DNA of 6,049 nucleotides. It comes from Gammaproteobacteria bacterium (GTDB taxonomy: Bacteria; Pseudomonadota; Gammaproteobacteria; Steroidobacterales; Rariloculaceae). The stretch is taken from contig SMWC01000007.1 of NCBI GenBank assembly GCA_004357505.1, positions 1 to 6,049 of the forward strand. The letters run 5' to 3'. Below, one piece after another: positions 5,698-6,049 of the stretch; the stretch's first letter is position 1, and each line of letters begins with the position of its first letter. A model generated the notes under the pieces. That model was not told the origin of the DNA and searched no databases. It saw only the letters and a list, made by a program, of their open reading frames with translations. The translations under genes and the position numbers were made by a program.

Positions 5698-6049
5698 CTA
5701 GATAGAAGGGTCTATGTAACTTTGTAGGACGACCATCCGGCGGTAAATGTTACCGGGACCATATGAGCCGGTGCCGCAATTATTTGCTCCGAGGCTTGTT
5801 ATCTGCACGCCGCCAAGCCATGCGATTGATACGGTGTAGACTCCGGGCACGCCGCCCGCAGGACCAGTAATGCAGGCCGTAGGCGTTACCAGTCCGCCGA
5901 CGCCGACTGCACCGGACAGCTCCAGATTGCCGTCCAGTGTCTGTTCCCAGTCCCAAAGGTTGTGGGTGGCAATTTGCGCTGTCGTACACGGTAGAGCGGG
6001 ATCGTCACACGCCGGTGCGGGTTCAGTACCTTGGGATCCACTGCCGAGA
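5698..6049 (-). CDS. pilV: type IV pilus minor pilin PilV, C-terminal part (partial)
   Basis: The minus-strand frame ending in TAG at 5698-5700 is open to the window edge, giving 116 visible residues; the leader and N-terminal helix lie beyond 6049. It fits the PilV globular domain. An ATHNLWDWEQTL segment (visible residues 27-38) matches the conserved D-x-x-x-W helix region. A YTVSIAWLGG strand (71-80) is followed by a Cys (91) and the closing YRRMVVLQSYIDPSI (102-116). Cysteines are at visible positions 14, 21, 59 and 91. PilV is part of the PilV/PilW/PilX priming complex. It directly precedes pilW with an 11-nt gap, the usual order. It was identified by translating this frame by hand, so single-residue errors are possible. 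With the N-terminus absent, the name relies on gene order plus the C-terminal pattern. Confidence 0.82.
   Translation of the reverse strand, partial: LGSGSQGTEPAPACDDPALPCTTAQIATHNLWDWEQTLDGNLELSGAVGVGGLVTPTACITGPAGGVPGVYTVSIAWLGGVQITSLGANNCGTGSYGPGNIYRRMVVLQSYIDPSI

Overview
The window holds the distal part of a type IV pilus minor-pilin operon, all on the minus strand. In order of transcription (from 6049 down to 462) it contains the 3' end of pilV, then pilW, pilX, pilY1 and pilE. The order pilV-pilW-pilX-pilY1-pilE is the one known from Pseudomonas, Xanthomonas and other gammaproteobacteria. The moderately GC-rich sequence and the style of the PilY1 protein point to a free-living gammaproteobacterium. 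That placement rests on family resemblance only. I cannot name a genus.

Layout: 5698-6049 is the C-terminal part of PilV; its start, any fimT/fimU gene before it and the operon promoter lie beyond 6049. Next come pilW (4697-5686), pilX (4185-4691), pilY1 (969-4157) and pilE (462-959). The gaps between genes are 11, 5, 27 and 9 nt. The ribosome binding sites of pilX and pilE sit in the end of the preceding gene, so this reads as one translationally coupled transcript. Positions 1-63 may be the last codons of a plus-strand gene converging on the operon. Positions 64-461 hold no gene I can support. They do contain a series of inverted repeats (59-102, 107-128, 144-169, 441-458) and a 12-bp-phased direct repeat (305-336).

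How the genes work together: PilV, PilW, PilX and PilE are minor pilins with class III (PilD-cleaved) leaders or, for PilV, a recognisable C-terminal globular domain. In the known system they form a priming complex with the large exported protein PilY1. That complex starts pilus assembly, sits at the pilus tip and mediates adhesion and surface sensing. Here PilY1 has an N-terminal von Willebrand A-like region that appears to lack the metal-binding MIDAS signature. Its C-terminal beta-propeller region carries several EF-hand-like calcium loops.

I see no clearly new system here. The points most worth a second look are the degenerate MIDAS and multiple calcium loops of PilY1, the unusually long PilE leader, and the repeat-rich spacer between the convergent genes, which could hold a dispersed repeat or an old recombination site.
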